The translations under genes and the position numbers were made by a program. The notes below the pieces were generated by a model. That model was not told the origin of the DNA and made no database searches. It saw only the letters and a list, made by a program, of their open reading frames with translations. DNA of 64,000 nucleotides from Coriobacteriaceae bacterium (GTDB taxonomy: Bacteria; Actinomycetota; Coriobacteriia; Coriobacteriales; Coriobacteriaceae). The stretch is taken from the NCBI GenBank assembly GCA_025757745.1, contig CP107217.1:744001-808000 (forward strand), read 5' to 3'. This document shows, one piece after another, positions 54,368-62,500 of the stretch (its first letter is position 1; the number at the start of each line of letters is the position of its first letter).

Positions 54368-57244
54368 ATGTCTGATTCTTCTATCGTTATCCGTGGTGCG
54401 CGCGAACACAACCTGCGCAATATCGATGTTTCCATCCCGCGCGACGAGCTCGTGGTCATTACCGGTCTTTCGGGCTCGGGCAAGAGCTCGCTGGCGTTTG
54501 ACACGATCTATGCCGAGGGTCAGCGTCGCTACGTGGAGAGCCTGTCGAGTTATGCGCGCCAGTTTTTAGGCCAGATGGACAAGCCCGATCTAGACTCGAT
54601 CGACGGCCTTTCGCCGGCCGTCTCGATCGATCAGAAGACGACGTCCAAGAATCCGCGCTCGACGGTGGGTACTGTAACTGAGATTTATGACTACCTTCGC
54701 TTGCTTTTTGCACGCGTGGGCACGCCGCACTGTCCCGAGTGCGGTCGCGTTATCGAGCGCCAGACCACCGACCAGGTCGCCGATAAGGTCCTGGCAGCGG
54801 GAGAGGGTCGTCGTGCGTTTGTGCTGGCACCGGTGGTGCGCGGGCGCAAAGGCGAGTACGCAAAATTGTTCGAGGATCTTCGGGCTGAGGGCTTTAGCCG
54901 CGTGCGTGTCGACGGCGAAGTACGCTCGCTCGACGACCCCATCGATCTGGACAAAAAGTTCAAGCACGATATCGAGGTCGTAGTCGACCGCATCGTGATT
55001 CGGGAAAACTCTCTGGGCCGTATCGCCGAGTCGGTTGAACAGGCGACTGCCTTGGCACACGGCAATGTGAACGTGTACATGCTGCCCGATCGCGATGCTC
55101 CCGAGGGAACCGAGGGCGAGCTGCTGGAGTATTCGTTGGCTCTGGCGTGCCCGGAGCACGGGCACTCCATCGACGACCTACAACCCCGCGACTTTTCGTT
55201 CAACGCGCCCTATGGTGCGTGTCCCGAGTGCGATGGTCTGGGCTTTAAGAAAACGGTCGATGCCGAGGCGCTGATTGAGGACCCGTCGAAGTCGATTGCC
55301 GATGGGGTCTTTGGAAGCCTGTTCGGCAATTCGAACTACTACCCCCAGATCTTCGCCGCGGTCTGTAAGCACTTTAAGGTGAGCGCGGATACACCGTGGG
55401 AAGACCTACCTCCGCGAGTGCGCCGTGCATTTTTGGATGGCATGGGCGACAAGAAGATTTCGGTGGACTATCAAAAGCTCGACGGTCGTCGCAGCCAGTG
55501 GGACACCAAGTTTTCGGGCGTGCGCAATATCCTGTACGAGCGCTATACCGAGACGACCAACGAGAACACTAAGGCGCGCCTGGAGAAGTACATTCGCGAG
55601 GAGCCGTGTTCGAGCTGCCATGGTGCTCGCCTGCGCCCCGAGATGCTCGCCGTCACCGTGGGCGGCAAGTCCATTTATGAGGTTTGTTGCCTGTCGTGCC
55701 GCGAGTCGCTCGAGTTTTTTGAGGACCTTGAGCTCACCGAGCGTCAACAATTCATCGGCGGTCGTATCGTCAAGGAAATCCTGGAACGCTTGCGTTTTCT
55801 GGTTGATGTCGGCCTTGATTATCTGACGCTCGATCGTGCTTCGGCGACGCTTTCCGGCGGTGAGGCGCAGCGCATTCGCCTGGCTACGCAGATCGGTGCG
55901 GGCCTCATGGGCGTTCTCTATATTCTGGACGAGCCTTCGATTGGTCTTCACCAGCGCGACAACGAGCGGCTGATTAAGACACTCGAGCGCCTGCGCGATA
56001 TCGGCAACACCGTTATCGTCGTTGAACACGATGAGGACACGATTCGCGCTGCCGACTATGTGATCGATATGGGGCCAGGCGCGGGCGTCAACGGCGGGCA
56101 CGTGGTCGCCGCGGGAACGCCTGCCGATATCATGGCGTGCCCCGATTCCATGACGGGTGCTTATTTGACCGGCAAGCGGATGATCCGCGTGCCAGACGAG
56201 CGCCGCAAGCCCGGCCGCGGCTGCCTTAAGATCACGGGCGCCCGCGCCAACAACCTCAAAAACGTTACCGCCAAGATTGAGTTCGGTACGCTCACAGTCG
56301 TTACCGGTGTTTCGGGATCGGGCAAGAGCTCCCTGGTCACCGATACGATTGCGCCCGCGCTTACGAATGCCATCCACCGTTCGACGCGTCCCGTGGGTCC
56401 GTACAAGAAGATTGAGGGCATCGAGTGCATCGATAAGGTGATCGACATTGACCAGTCGCCGATCGGTCGCACGCCGCGTTCGAACCCTGCGACCTATATT
56501 GGCCTGTGGGATGATCTGCGCGCGCTGTTTGCGAGCACGCCGGAGTCGAAGGCGCGTGGCTACTCGCCGGGACGCTTCTCCTTTAATGTGAGCGGCGGAC
56601 GCTGCGAGGCGTGCAAGGGCGACGGCCAGATCAAGATTGAGATGCACTTTCTTCCCGATATTTATGTTCCCTGCGAGGCTTGTGGCGGCAAGCGCTATAA
56701 CCGCGAGACGCTCGAGGTTACCTATCGTGGCAAGACTATCTCGGACGTACTTGACATGAGCGTGGCCGAGGCACTGGCTTTCTTTGGGAATATTCCGCAG
56801 ATCAAGCGAAAGCTTCAAACCCTGTATGACGTCGGCCTAGGTTATGTGAGCTTGGGCCAGCCCGCCACGACGCTCTCGGGTGGTGAGGCGCAGCGCGTAA
56901 AGCTCGCCAAGGAGCTTCATCGCCGTCAGACGGGTAAGACGTTCTATATTTTGGACGAGCCTACGACCGGTCTTCATTTTGAGGACGTTCGCCAGTTACT
57001 TGATGTGTTGCAGCGTCTAGTCGATGCGGGCAATACGGTGTTGGTGATCGAGCACAACCTCGATGTCATCAAGGTCGCCGACCGTCTGATCGATATGGGT
57101 CCCGAGGGTGGCAACGGTGGCGGAACTGTCGTGGTCTCGGGTACGCCAGAGCAGGTTGCGGCATGCCCGCAGAGCTATACCGGCAAGTTCTTGGCGCCGT
57201 TGCTCAAACGCGATAAGGAGCGTCAAGCGCAACTCGATGCCTAA
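54368..57244 (+). CDS. uvrA: UvrABC excinuclease subunit A
   Basis: A 958-residue damage-recognition ATPase with two ABC modules. First Walker A GLSGSGKSSLAFDTIYAEGQ (about 34-53), second GVSGSGKSS (about 648). ABC signatures TLSGGEAQRIRLA and TLSGGEAQRVKLA. Zinc pairs are CPECGR, CPECDGLG, CSSCHGARLRPE and CEACKGDG/CEACGGKRY. ATG at 54368 has ATAGGAGGCAAGGAG upstream. A weak resemblance to the Gram-positive LexA box, CGAACATCTGTGCG, is seen at 54293-54306, so SOS control is possible but not firm. Ends with a terminator. Confidence 0.97.
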   Translation: MSDSSIVIRGAREHNLRNIDVSIPRDELVVITGLSGSGKSSLAFDTIYAEGQRRYVESLSSYARQFLGQMDKPDLDSIDGLSPAVSIDQKTTSKNPRSTVGTVTEIYDYLRLLFARVGTPHCPECGRVIERQTTDQVADKVLAAGEGRRAFVLAPVVRGRKGEYAKLFEDLRAEGFSRVRVDGEVRSLDDPIDLDKKFKHDIEVVVDRIVIRENSLGRIAESVEQATALAHGNVNVYMLPDRDAPEGTEGELLEYSLALACPEHGHSIDDLQPRDFSFNAPYGACPECDGLGFKKTVDAEALIEDPSKSIADGVFGSLFGNSNYYPQIFAAVCKHFKVSADTPWEDLPPRVRRAFLDGMGDKKISVDYQKLDGRRSQWDTKFSGVRNILYERYTETTNENTKARLEKYIREEPCSSCHGARLRPEMLAVTVGGKSIYEVCCLSCRESLEFFEDLELTERQQFIGGRIVKEILERLRFLVDVGLDYLTLDRASATLSGGEAQRIRLATQIGAGLMGVLYILDEPSIGLHQRDNERLIKTLERLRDIGNTVIVVEHDEDTIRAADYVIDMGPGAGVNGGHVVAAGTPADIMACPDSMTGAYLTGKRMIRVPDERRKPGRGCLKITGARANNLKNVTAKIEFGTLTVVTGVSGSGKSSLVTDTIAPALTNAIHRSTRPVGPYKKIEGIECIDKVIDIDQSPIGRTPRSNPATYIGLWDDLRALFASTPESKARGYSPGRFSFNVSGGRCEACKGDGQIKIEMHFLPDIYVPCEACGGKRYNRETLEVTYRGKTISDVLDMSVAEALAFFGNIPQIKRKLQTLYDVGLGYVSLGQPATTLSGGEAQRVKLAKELHRRQTGKTFYILDEPTTGLHFEDVRQLLDVLQRLVDAGNTVLVIEHNLDVIKVADRLIDMGPEGGNGGGTVVVSGTPEQVAACPQSYTGKFLAPLLKRDKERQAQLDA

Positions 57245-57266
57245 TACATAGGTGTTTTTGAAACAT

Positions 57267-57310
57267 GAGCGCCGCCGATTCCTTGCGATTCGGTGGCGCT
57301 CTCTTTGTCG
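57267..57310 (+). terminator. Terminator after uvrA
   Basis: GAGCGCCGCCGA (57267-57278) pairs with TCGGTGGCGCTC (57290-57301; one G-U), followed by TCTTTG. Confidence 0.75.
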
Positions 57311-57380
57311 AGATAGCGTATGCCGCGCAAATGGACATATACTTAAAAATTGCGTTCTTATATGAGGGAAAGGATATGCC

Positions 57381-57881
57381 ATGCCGAAGGCCGTGAAGAC
57401 GCCAAAGACCAACGCCATGCGCGAGCTGGAAAGCGCCGGCATCTCCTATGTTCTCCATACGTACGAAGACGATGGCGACGAATCGTCGGGGCTGGGCGTC
57501 GCGATTTCCGAGCAGCTTGGCGAGGAGCCCGGTCAGGGATTTAAGACCCTGGTCTGCACGACGCCGTCCAACGACCATGTCGTGTGCTGCATTCCCGTTG
57601 CCGACGAGCTCGACCTCAAGGCCGCCGCGCGCGCCGCAGGCGAAAAGTCGCTGACCATGATGCATGTCAAAGATTTGCTTGCCGCGACGGGGTATGTCCG
57701 CGGCGGTTGCAGTCCGGTCGGTATGAAAAAACGATTCCGGACGCTGATCGATGAGACATGCGTCCTTTGGGATACCATTTTTATCTCGGGTGGCAAGCGC
57801 GGCTATCAGCTTGAGCTTGCTCCCGATGACTTAGTTGCATTTTGCGGGGCGACGGTTGCCCCGATCACGAGAGAGGACTGA
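57381..57881 (+). CDS. ybaK: Cys-tRNA(Pro)/Cys-tRNA(Cys) deacylase YbaK
   Basis: A 166-residue trans-editing enzyme that removes Cys from wrongly charged tRNA-Pro. KTPKTNAMRELE at the N-terminus, GFKTLVCTTPSNDHVVCCIP, and TGYVRGGCSPVGMKKRF are the YbaK/EbsC hallmarks, including the conserved GG-S/C-P-x-G loop. ATG follows GGAAAGGA. It is three bases ahead of murJ and thus in one transcript with murJ and uvrC. Confidence 0.92.
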   Translation: MPKAVKTPKTNAMRELESAGISYVLHTYEDDGDESSGLGVAISEQLGEEPGQGFKTLVCTTPSNDHVVCCIPVADELDLKAAARAAGEKSLTMMHVKDLLAATGYVRGGCSPVGMKKRFRTLIDETCVLWDTIFISGGKRGYQLELAPDDLVAFCGATVAPITRED

Positions 57882-57884
57882 GCG

Positions 57885-60188
57885 ATGCCGCAGGAAGAAT
57901 CAAAGCGCGGAGCTCACTTTGCAAAAGGGTCGGCTCCTCAGACGCCCGCGCCCGAGGCCGCTTCGTTCGATAACGAGATTCGAAACGCCTGGTCCGCTGC
58001 CGCTGACCCGGGCGAGACGGCCGTGTACTTGCGTGCCGCCGGTGCCGGCACGGCACTTCCCCGTACGGTTCTTTCTTCGGCTCGTCCCGATGAGACGGCT
58101 GTCTTTTTGGCCGCCGCTCAATCGAGCGCCAGCGTGATGCCGATCGCCTCCGAGGCTCCTCGTGCGCCGCGTCCCGATGAGACGGCGGTGTTTTTGATGG
58201 CAGCCCAGGGAAAGAGCACACCGCAGAGCGCTCCTGCCGCTCGTTCCGCCAAGCCCACGGCTCATGATGATGGCGAACCGCTTCTTTCGGATGACGAATG
58301 GTCGCCGCTTGGTTCGACCGATCCCGTCGAGGGCGTGGCCATCGACGGTGATGACGACTGGGACCCTCTGTCGTTTTCTGCCCGAACCGTCGCCGCCAAT
58401 GAAGTTGACACGGTGTTTGGCGACCATGCCATATTCGATGATGATGCCGTATCCGGTAACAACATGCCGAACAGCGATGACGCCGCACCTGCTGATGACG
58501 CCGTTTTGGTTGACGATCCCTTTGCGATGACCGGCTCCTTTGCCGTCGTGGACGATTTGCCGCCACAAGATGAGGTTTATGAGGACTCTCAGGACGACGT
58601 AGACGATATGGGTTCGTCGGACTACTCCACGGTTGGTCGTTCTGCTGGCCTTATGACCGTGCTGACCATCGTGTCGCGTGTCACCGGGTTTATCCGCACG
58701 TGGGCCATGGCGGCCGCCATCGGTATGTCGCTGCTCTCGTCCTCCTATCAGGTTGCCAACAACCTGCCCAACATGCTCTACGAGCTCGTGATGGGCGGCA
58801 TGCTCGTTACGGCGTTTTTGCCGGTGTATATGGGTGTGAGGCGCGAGCAGGGTCGCGAGGCATCGAACGAGTATGTCGGCAACCTGCTTGGTATTCTGCT
58901 TCTGCTGCTGGGCGGTATCTCGCTGCTGGGCACCGTGTTTGCTCCCGGCTTTATTTGGACGCAGTCGTTCCTTTCGGGCGATGGCGGCAGCATGGATACC
59001 GCTGCGTTCATGTTCCGCTTCTTTGCTATTCAAATTCTGTTTTATGGCTTGGGCTCGGTGTTCTCGGGCGTTCTCAACGCACATCGCGACTATTTCTGGT
59101 CGACGTTTGCCCCGGTTCTCAACAATGTCATCGTCATCGCCAGCTTTATGGGCTTTGCTTCCGTGTCTGCACAATTTGGCGAGCAGGCCGGTATTATCTT
59201 GATCGCAGTTGGTACGACCCTCGGCGTCTTTGTCCAGATGGCCTGCCAGATTCCCGCGCTTGGCAAGCATGGCGTGCATCCTCATATCCATATCGACTTT
59301 AAGGATCCCGCGCTGCGACAGACGATCGCGCTTGGTATCCCGACGCTGCTCGCCACGGTGTGCATGTTTGTCTCGACCTCCATTACCAATGCCGCCGCGC
59401 TGGTGGTGCAGCCCGAGACCGGCCCTTCCGTCATCGCATATGCGCGCTTGTGGTACACATTGCCCTATGCGCTGATCGCCGCCTCGCTTTCGACGGCACT
59501 TTATACCGAACTCTCTCACGATGCGCAGGAGAAGGATTACGACAGCGTCCGCACGGGCATTTCGCGCGGTGTCGCCCAGATGCTCTTCTTCCTGATTCCG
59601 TTTGCGATGTATCTGATCGTCTTCGCCCGTCCGCTCAACATGATCTACTGCGCCGGCAAGTTCGATGAATCCGGTGTGGCGCTGGTGTCGGAGTTCCTTA
59701 TCTATCTGGCACTTTCCCTGCCGCTCTACGGCGTGGTCGTGCTCATGCAGAAGAGCTTCTCGGCCTTGCTCGACATGAAGCCCTACGGTCGTTATTGCCT
59801 TTACTCTGCCATTGGACAGGCCGGTTCGGTGCTGCTGTTTGGCGTGGTGCTGGGCTACGGTATGCCGGCAATTGCGCTTTCGTACGTCGTTGACTACGTA
59901 GTCTTGGTCGGATGCTCACTGTGGTGGCTGCGCCGTCGTCTGCATGGCCTTCAGGTCAAGTCTATCCTGCATGGCGGTTTCTTCGGCCTACTGTTCGGTG
60001 GCTTGGGCGCTGCCGCGGGTGCCGGCGTCATGTGGGCACTTGAGCACTTTGTCGGAGCGCTTGGCAGTTCGATCCTAATTACCCTGGGCTACGTTTGTGT
60101 TGCAGGCGTCGTCTCGCTCGCTGTAACTTTTGGTCTCGCCTTCGTCTTTAAGATGCCCGAGGTCTCGGCGCTGCTTCGTCGCAAGTAG
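57885..60188 (+). CDS. murJ: Lipid II flippase MurJ with long N-terminal tail
   Basis: A 767-residue member of the MurJ/MviN family. The flippase core begins at about residue 252 (GRSAGLMTVLTIVSRVTGF) and has about 14 hydrophobic helices, with NNLPNMLYELVMGGMLVTAF as the family motif. It moves lipid II across the membrane for cell-wall growth. The first 250 residues are acidic, low in complexity and should face the cytoplasm. They hold three copies of an ETAV(F/Y)L motif, with Thr at 45, 71 and 100, two of them in RPDETAVFL. This resembles the Thr-Val phosphorylation sites bound by FHA domains in Actinobacteria. ATG follows GAGAGGACTGAGCG. Directly followed by uvrC. Confidence 0.93.
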   Translation: MPQEESKRGAHFAKGSAPQTPAPEAASFDNEIRNAWSAAADPGETAVYLRAAGAGTALPRTVLSSARPDETAVFLAAAQSSASVMPIASEAPRAPRPDETAVFLMAAQGKSTPQSAPAARSAKPTAHDDGEPLLSDDEWSPLGSTDPVEGVAIDGDDDWDPLSFSARTVAANEVDTVFGDHAIFDDDAVSGNNMPNSDDAAPADDAVLVDDPFAMTGSFAVVDDLPPQDEVYEDSQDDVDDMGSSDYSTVGRSAGLMTVLTIVSRVTGFIRTWAMAAAIGMSLLSSSYQVANNLPNMLYELVMGGMLVTAFLPVYMGVRREQGREASNEYVGNLLGILLLLLGGISLLGTVFAPGFIWTQSFLSGDGGSMDTAAFMFRFFAIQILFYGLGSVFSGVLNAHRDYFWSTFAPVLNNVIVIASFMGFASVSAQFGEQAGIILIAVGTTLGVFVQMACQIPALGKHGVHPHIHIDFKDPALRQTIALGIPTLLATVCMFVSTSITNAAALVVQPETGPSVIAYARLWYTLPYALIAASLSTALYTELSHDAQEKDYDSVRTGISRGVAQMLFFLIPFAMYLIVFARPLNMIYCAGKFDESGVALVSEFLIYLALSLPLYGVVVLMQKSFSALLDMKPYGRYCLYSAIGQAGSVLLFGVVLGYGMPAIALSYVVDYVVLVGCSLWWLRRRLHGLQVKSILHGGFFGLLFGGLGAAAGAGVMWALEHFVGALGSSILITLGYVCVAGVVSLAVTFGLAFVFKMPEVSALLRRK

Positions 60189-62135
60189 GTGCGCGTGGCA
60201 GGTCACGACAACATTCCAACACTTGCCGAGCAGGTTTCGCGCGTTCCCACGCAACCCGGCTGCTACCTTTGGAAAGATGCCAAGGGTGATGTCATCTATG
60301 TGGGCAAGGCAAAAAACCTGCGTGCCCGTATGCGTCAATACGTGACACTGCAGGACGAGCGTCAAAAGATCCCGCTCATGATGCAGCTGGTGGCGAGTTT
60401 CGACTATATCGTGGTGGAGACCGAGCACGAGGCATTGGTGCTCGAGCGCAATCTGATTGGCCAGTACCATCCGTACTTTAACGTCGATCTCAAAGACGAT
60501 AAAAGCTATCCCTTTATCGCCATTACCAAGAGCGACTTGTTTCCGGCTATTAAATACACGCGAGAGCGTCATAAACCGGGAACGCGCTATTTTGGCCCCT
60601 ATACCGATAGCCGTGCGGCGCGTGAGACCATCGATACGCTACGCAAGGTTATTCCTATTTGCTCGGCATCCTGTGCGGAATGGCGCCGCTGCCGCCGCAT
60701 CGTCGAATCTCATAAGGGCGAAGAAGACATCGTCAATATGATTTGCGCGCAAAACGGGCGTCCCTGCTTTGACTACCATGTCGGGCGCGGGCCGGGCGCA
60801 TGCGTCGGCGCGATTTCCCCTGCCGACTATGCCAAGAACGTCAAACGTGTCGAACGTTTCTTGTCGGGCCATCGCAAGGATGTCGTTGACGAGCTTACGT
60901 CCGAGATGACGGAGGCAGCCGAGACGCTCGATTTTGAGCGTGCGGCGCGCGTCAAGCGTCGCCTGGAAGTCATTAGGGGCCTGGACGATCGCCAACAGGT
61001 CGTTTTTCCATCGAGCGTCGATATCGACGTCATCGGCTTCTATCGCGAAGAGACTATCTCTGCCGCCTGTGTCTTTGTCGTTCGCGAGGGCCGAACGGTT
61101 CGAACTTGTGAGTTCATCCTCGATAAAGGCCTGGATGTCGACGAGGAAGAGCTTCAATCGGGCTTTCTTAAGCGCTATTACGACGAGACGGCTGATATTC
61201 CAGCCGAGATCAATCTCTCTGTCGAGCTTGAGGATGCCGAAGCGTTGGGGGAGTGGCTTGCGGGCAAGCGCGAACGCTCTTGCCATCTCCATAGGCCGCA
61301 GCGCGGCGAAAAGCACCGCCTGCTCGATATGGCTTCCAAAAATGCGCGCCATGCCCTCATGCGCTACATGATGCGCACGGGGTATGCTGACGATCGCACC
61401 AATCAAGCGCTCCTGGAGCTCGAAAGCGCGCTGGCGCTGCCTGCGCCGCCGTTGCGCATCGAGTGCTTCGATATCTCGACGTTGCACGGCACCTTTACCG
61501 TCGCTTCGATGGTGGTATTTACCAACGGCCGTGCCGACAAGGGCCAGTATCGTCGCTTTAAAATTCAGGCCGAATTGGACGAGGCGAACGACTTCGTATC
61601 GATGTCCGAGGTTCTGGGGCGTCGCTATGCTCCCGAGCGCATGGCGGACGAGCGCTTTGGCTCGCGCCCCGATTTGCTCGTTGTCGATGGCGGCAAACCG
61701 CAATTGACCGCTGCAATTAAGCAACTTGAGGCGCTTGGCCTCGATATACCAGTTTGTGGCTTGGCAAAGGCCGATGAGGAAGTTTTCGTGCCGTGGGACG
61801 AGACCCCCGTCGTGCTGCCGACCGGCTCCGCTTCGCTTTATCTGATCAAGCAGGTTCGCGATGAATCCCACCGATTTGCGATTACGTTCCATCGCGAGTT
61901 GCGCGATAAGGCTATGACGGTTTCGGTGCTTGACGACGTTCCGGGCGTGGGACCCGCCAGAAAACGTGCCATTATGCGCCATTTTGGCTCGATGAAGCGT
62001 TTGCGCGCGGCAAGCGAGCAGGAGATTGCGGAAGTTCGAGGCGTTCCGGCCGATGTCGCCAAAGCGGTCCACGAGGCACTTGTTGCATGGAATGCCGAGC
62101 GCGCCCAAGCATCGGCCAGCCGTTCCGAAAACTAA
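60189..62135 (+). CDS. uvrC: UvrABC excinuclease subunit C
   Basis: A 648-residue dual nuclease that cuts both sides of the lesion. N-terminal GIY-YIG domain (QPGCYLWKDAKGDVIYVGKA, about 22-41), UVR motif LDFERAARVKRRLEVI, RNase H-like domain with IECFDISTLHG and LLVVDGGKPQL, and C-terminal helix-hairpin-helix VPGVGPARKRAIM. The Cys-rich segment that binds an iron-sulfur cluster in other UvrC proteins reads GRPCFDYHVGRGPGACVG, in which one usual Cys is Gly; extra Cys lie just upstream. Start at GTG 60189 or GTG 60195, both just after murJ. Confidence 0.95.
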   Translation: MRVAGHDNIPTLAEQVSRVPTQPGCYLWKDAKGDVIYVGKAKNLRARMRQYVTLQDERQKIPLMMQLVASFDYIVVETEHEALVLERNLIGQYHPYFNVDLKDDKSYPFIAITKSDLFPAIKYTRERHKPGTRYFGPYTDSRAARETIDTLRKVIPICSASCAEWRRCRRIVESHKGEEDIVNMICAQNGRPCFDYHVGRGPGACVGAISPADYAKNVKRVERFLSGHRKDVVDELTSEMTEAAETLDFERAARVKRRLEVIRGLDDRQQVVFPSSVDIDVIGFYREETISAACVFVVREGRTVRTCEFILDKGLDVDEEELQSGFLKRYYDETADIPAEINLSVELEDAEALGEWLAGKRERSCHLHRPQRGEKHRLLDMASKNARHALMRYMMRTGYADDRTNQALLELESALALPAPPLRIECFDISTLHGTFTVASMVVFTNGRADKGQYRRFKIQAELDEANDFVSMSEVLGRRYAPERMADERFGSRPDLLVVDGGKPQLTAAIKQLEALGLDIPVCGLAKADEEVFVPWDETPVVLPTGSASLYLIKQVRDESHRFAITFHRELRDKAMTVSVLDDVPGVGPARKRAIMRHFGSMKRLRAASEQEIAEVRGVPADVAKAVHEALVAWNAERAQASASRSEN

Positions 62136-62500
62136 ACGCGCTTCTAAACAACTGATATACATGATTGGCTGATTTTCAATCATTTATTTCGCGGCGATTA
62201 CCTGCTGATTTCGGGTTTTATTAACGCTAAAACGTTTGACTAGCCATGGCGAATAACCCTGCTATCCTGCGGGTTGACGAAGACTGATATCTCACCTCGT
62301 CGATACATACTGTCTGTCGAATCGTTTGTCAATGAATTCGGTGAACGGTAGTAAATACCGTTCAAGCGTATGTATGTATCGGTCGCCGAGCGCGGCACCC
62401 AAGTTGGGTTTGTCGGTAAGTAAGGTATATATCGTCCGCAAGTTGCGCGGGGGCAAGTCTAGGTGCTCCCGGGTAAGATTCTCTATTGATAGGAGAAGAC
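62136..62500 (+). promoter_or_regulatory. Intergenic region and structured leader of the lipoprotein gene
   Basis: 365 bases without a gene, lower in GC than the genes. TTGACT near 62237 is a possible -35. The central part can fold into nested hairpins: outer arms CGATACATAC (62301-62310) and GTATGTATCG (62372-62381) are a perfect 10-bp pair, and inside them GAACGGTA (62343-62350) pairs with TACCGTTC (62356-62363). Short ACCC/GGGT and CGCAA/TTGCG hairpins follow before AGGAGAAGAC. No known riboswitch consensus was recognised. Confidence 0.5.
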
